From assembly GCF_014805625.2 (NCBI RefSeq), contig NW_023998452.1, forward strand, positions 974,308-1,038,307: a stretch of 64,000 bases of DNA, read 5' to 3'. A model generated the notes under the pieces. That model worked only from the letters and a program-made list of their open reading frames with translations. It was not told where the DNA came from and made no database searches. The position numbers and the translations under genes are program-made. Origin of the DNA: Glossina fuscipes (lineage: Eukaryota > Arthropoda > Insecta > Diptera > Glossinidae). How positions within the stretch are numbered: position 1 is the stretch's first letter; every line of letters starts with the position of its first letter. Of the stretch, positions 62,480 through 64,000 are shown piece by piece.

Positions 62480-63215
62480 TTAGTTTAATTTAAATAGATT
62501 ATTCTTATAATATTGTAATTCTTCTAAGCTTTCTTTAACATCATCTGAAGCACGGTGAACAAGTTTCTTTTTGGGCGCCGCATTATATACTCGAGCATTC
62601 CACCGTTTAGCCAATTCTTTGATCGATGACACATCAATAATGCGATAATTCAGGTAATCATCAACTGCAGGCATATGCTTTTTTAAAAATAATCTAAAAG
62701 AGAGAAAAATGCAATTAACGTATTCTATCATAATGCAAGGGGCAATGCTTCTATTACCTGTCCATATAAATAGAATTGCCGGCTAAAGGACATTCTCCTT
62801 GAGGGATATGTTGTCTTAAAAATTCCAGAATTTGTTGCTCCGCCTGATCAAGCTTTATCTGAGATTTAAGACATTTATCCACTAAACCGGATTCATAATG
62901 GTGCATGTTGCACCAGTCATTCATATTTTCAAAAACATCTGGTGGATAATTAATAACTATATGTGGCCCTTCAGCTTTAACAACAAGATCTTCATCAGAT
63001 ATTAAGCAAGACACTTCAAGTATTTGATCCTTTTCCACCTCAAGTCCTGTCATCTCCAAATCCATCCATACAATCCACGCATCGGAGGAGGAAGCCTTGG
63101 CCATCTTGTTACTTAAAGATGATGTTAACGAAAGACTTCTAACCCTTAAAGGCTTTTCAGAAACTTTCTCTAACAGATGGCGAGTATTGAAAAGCGTACT
63201 TAGTTTTTTAAACAT
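62480..63215 (-). CDS. REXO2: Oligoribonuclease (REXO2-type DEDDh 3'-5' exonuclease)
   Basis: Minus-strand exon 1 is 63215-62758 and exon 2 is 62693-62480, with a 64-base intron (phase 2), giving 223 residues. The enzyme degrades very short RNAs, mainly dinucleotides, to nucleotides; human REXO2 acts in mitochondria. The DEDDh residues are all visible: Asp52 and Glu54 in WMDLEMTGL, Asp152 in AGNSIYMDR, and His199 with Asp203 in VHRASDDVKESLEELQYY. The first 37 residues are basic and Ser-rich (FNTRHLLEKV, RVRSLSLTSSLSNK), fitting a mitochondrial presequence. A second ATG at residue 38 begins exactly where the conserved domain starts and could give a cytosolic form. It converges with MTRFR. Confidence 0.95.
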
Positions 63216-64000
63216 AAATAAATAAAAATAAAGTAAAAGATTTCACAAATATAAAATTGTAACAATCACAGGAGGTAATCAACTTTCACACCAAGACAAC
63301 ACGCACGGTCTTTCTAAATCGACCTGGTGGTTTTTCAGCGCACACGCATCAGCTGTTTTCTTATTTAAATGTCCCTTGAAATATCCCATCAAGGGAAATT
63401 AGGTTTTACCGCTTCATTTTTACCTAAGCTATTTACACATTTCATTTATTTTTATTCGTCAAAATGATTGAACACCGTCGTAAGCAAAGCTATTTACTAT
63501 GAAAAGTAAACAAAAATCAGCTGAGTATAGTTAAGTTGATGCAATTTAATGAATTGCTTAATTTCATTCGCTGTCATCGAGGAGAATTTATGATTAAATG
63601 ATTAAATTGGCTTAGTCCATCTCTGTTCAACATACCAAAAAAAAAAAAAAAAGATTAAATTTATGATTAAAATCAAGTTCCCGTGTGACCAATCATCTGC
63701 TGGCTATCGCTCAAATCTTCTTTTAATGATTGCTTTTCTCTTCTTGGCTCAATGGTATGTAATATAAACCGCCGTTTTAACAAAACTCAATTCTAAAATT
63801 GCGGCAAGAAAAAATAATGTGTTGAGAGAATTCTAGGTGTCTGCGTCGGTTTCAGCAAGGCAAATGCCTGATTTCTGATTGCTATTAGCAAATCCATTCG
63901 CGACACTTTATTACTAAACTAAAATTACACCCGGGAAAGAATAAGCGGTTTTCGTAAAAAATTTAAGGCTTCCTAAAAAGATTTCCAACAAATAAGGTAA
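63216..64000. other. Upstream flank of REXO2
   Basis: AT-rich sequence without a recognisable gene. ATCAGCTGTT at 63348-63357, about 135 bases before the REXO2 ATG, is the likely core-promoter E-box. A second CAGCTG is near 63519. Confidence 0.5.

Overview
The window is eukaryotic nuclear DNA from a fly (Diptera: Brachycera), most likely a calyptrate such as a tsetse (Glossina) or a close relative. The evidence is short AT-rich introns with GT..AG borders, AT-rich intergenic DNA full of microsatellites and decayed repeats, one 100-N scaffold gap (29123-29222), and proteins close to Drosophila Drip, Lsd-1, Elongin-B and TFAM. The species is an inference; Diptera is secure. There is no sign of bacterial operons, CRISPR arrays or prophage.

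Layout. 1-4446 holds no recognisable coding sequence and presumably carries the 5' leader of the first gene. 4447-13053 (+) is a four-exon Drip-type aquaporin with a 7.8 kb first intron. 13054-22697 is repeat-rich and gene-poor and contains a probable tRNA-derived SINE. 22698-23478 (+) is a secreted threonine-rich, mucin-like gene with two possible C-termini. 23479-39811 is a gene desert with dispersed repeats and the assembly gap. From 39.8 kb the window becomes gene-dense: an uncertain Cys-rich two-exon gene (39812-40394, +), Elongin-B (40815-42181, +), an OVCA2/FSH1-type serine hydrolase (43039-43922, -) divergent from TFAM (44422-45420, +), a mariner fossil (about 45815-46306), an eight-exon secreted and possibly GPI-anchored protein (47039-49450, -), and perilipin Lsd-1 (52167-54510, -). 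After about 7 kb of repeats come a tiny LYR-motif protein (61624-61892, +), MTRFR (61929-62399, +) and, convergent with it, oligoribonuclease REXO2 (62480-63215, -).

Functional themes. Four products act on mitochondrial gene expression: TFAM on mtDNA packaging and transcription, the LYR microprotein probably on mitoribosome assembly, MTRFR on stalled-mitoribosome rescue, and REXO2 on short-RNA turnover. The most interesting arrangement is the LYR ORF 36 nt upstream of MTRFR. It looks like a dicistronic mRNA coupling mitoribosome assembly with mitoribosome rescue. All exon structures were assembled by hand from splice-site consensus and reading-frame continuity; no transcript data were available.
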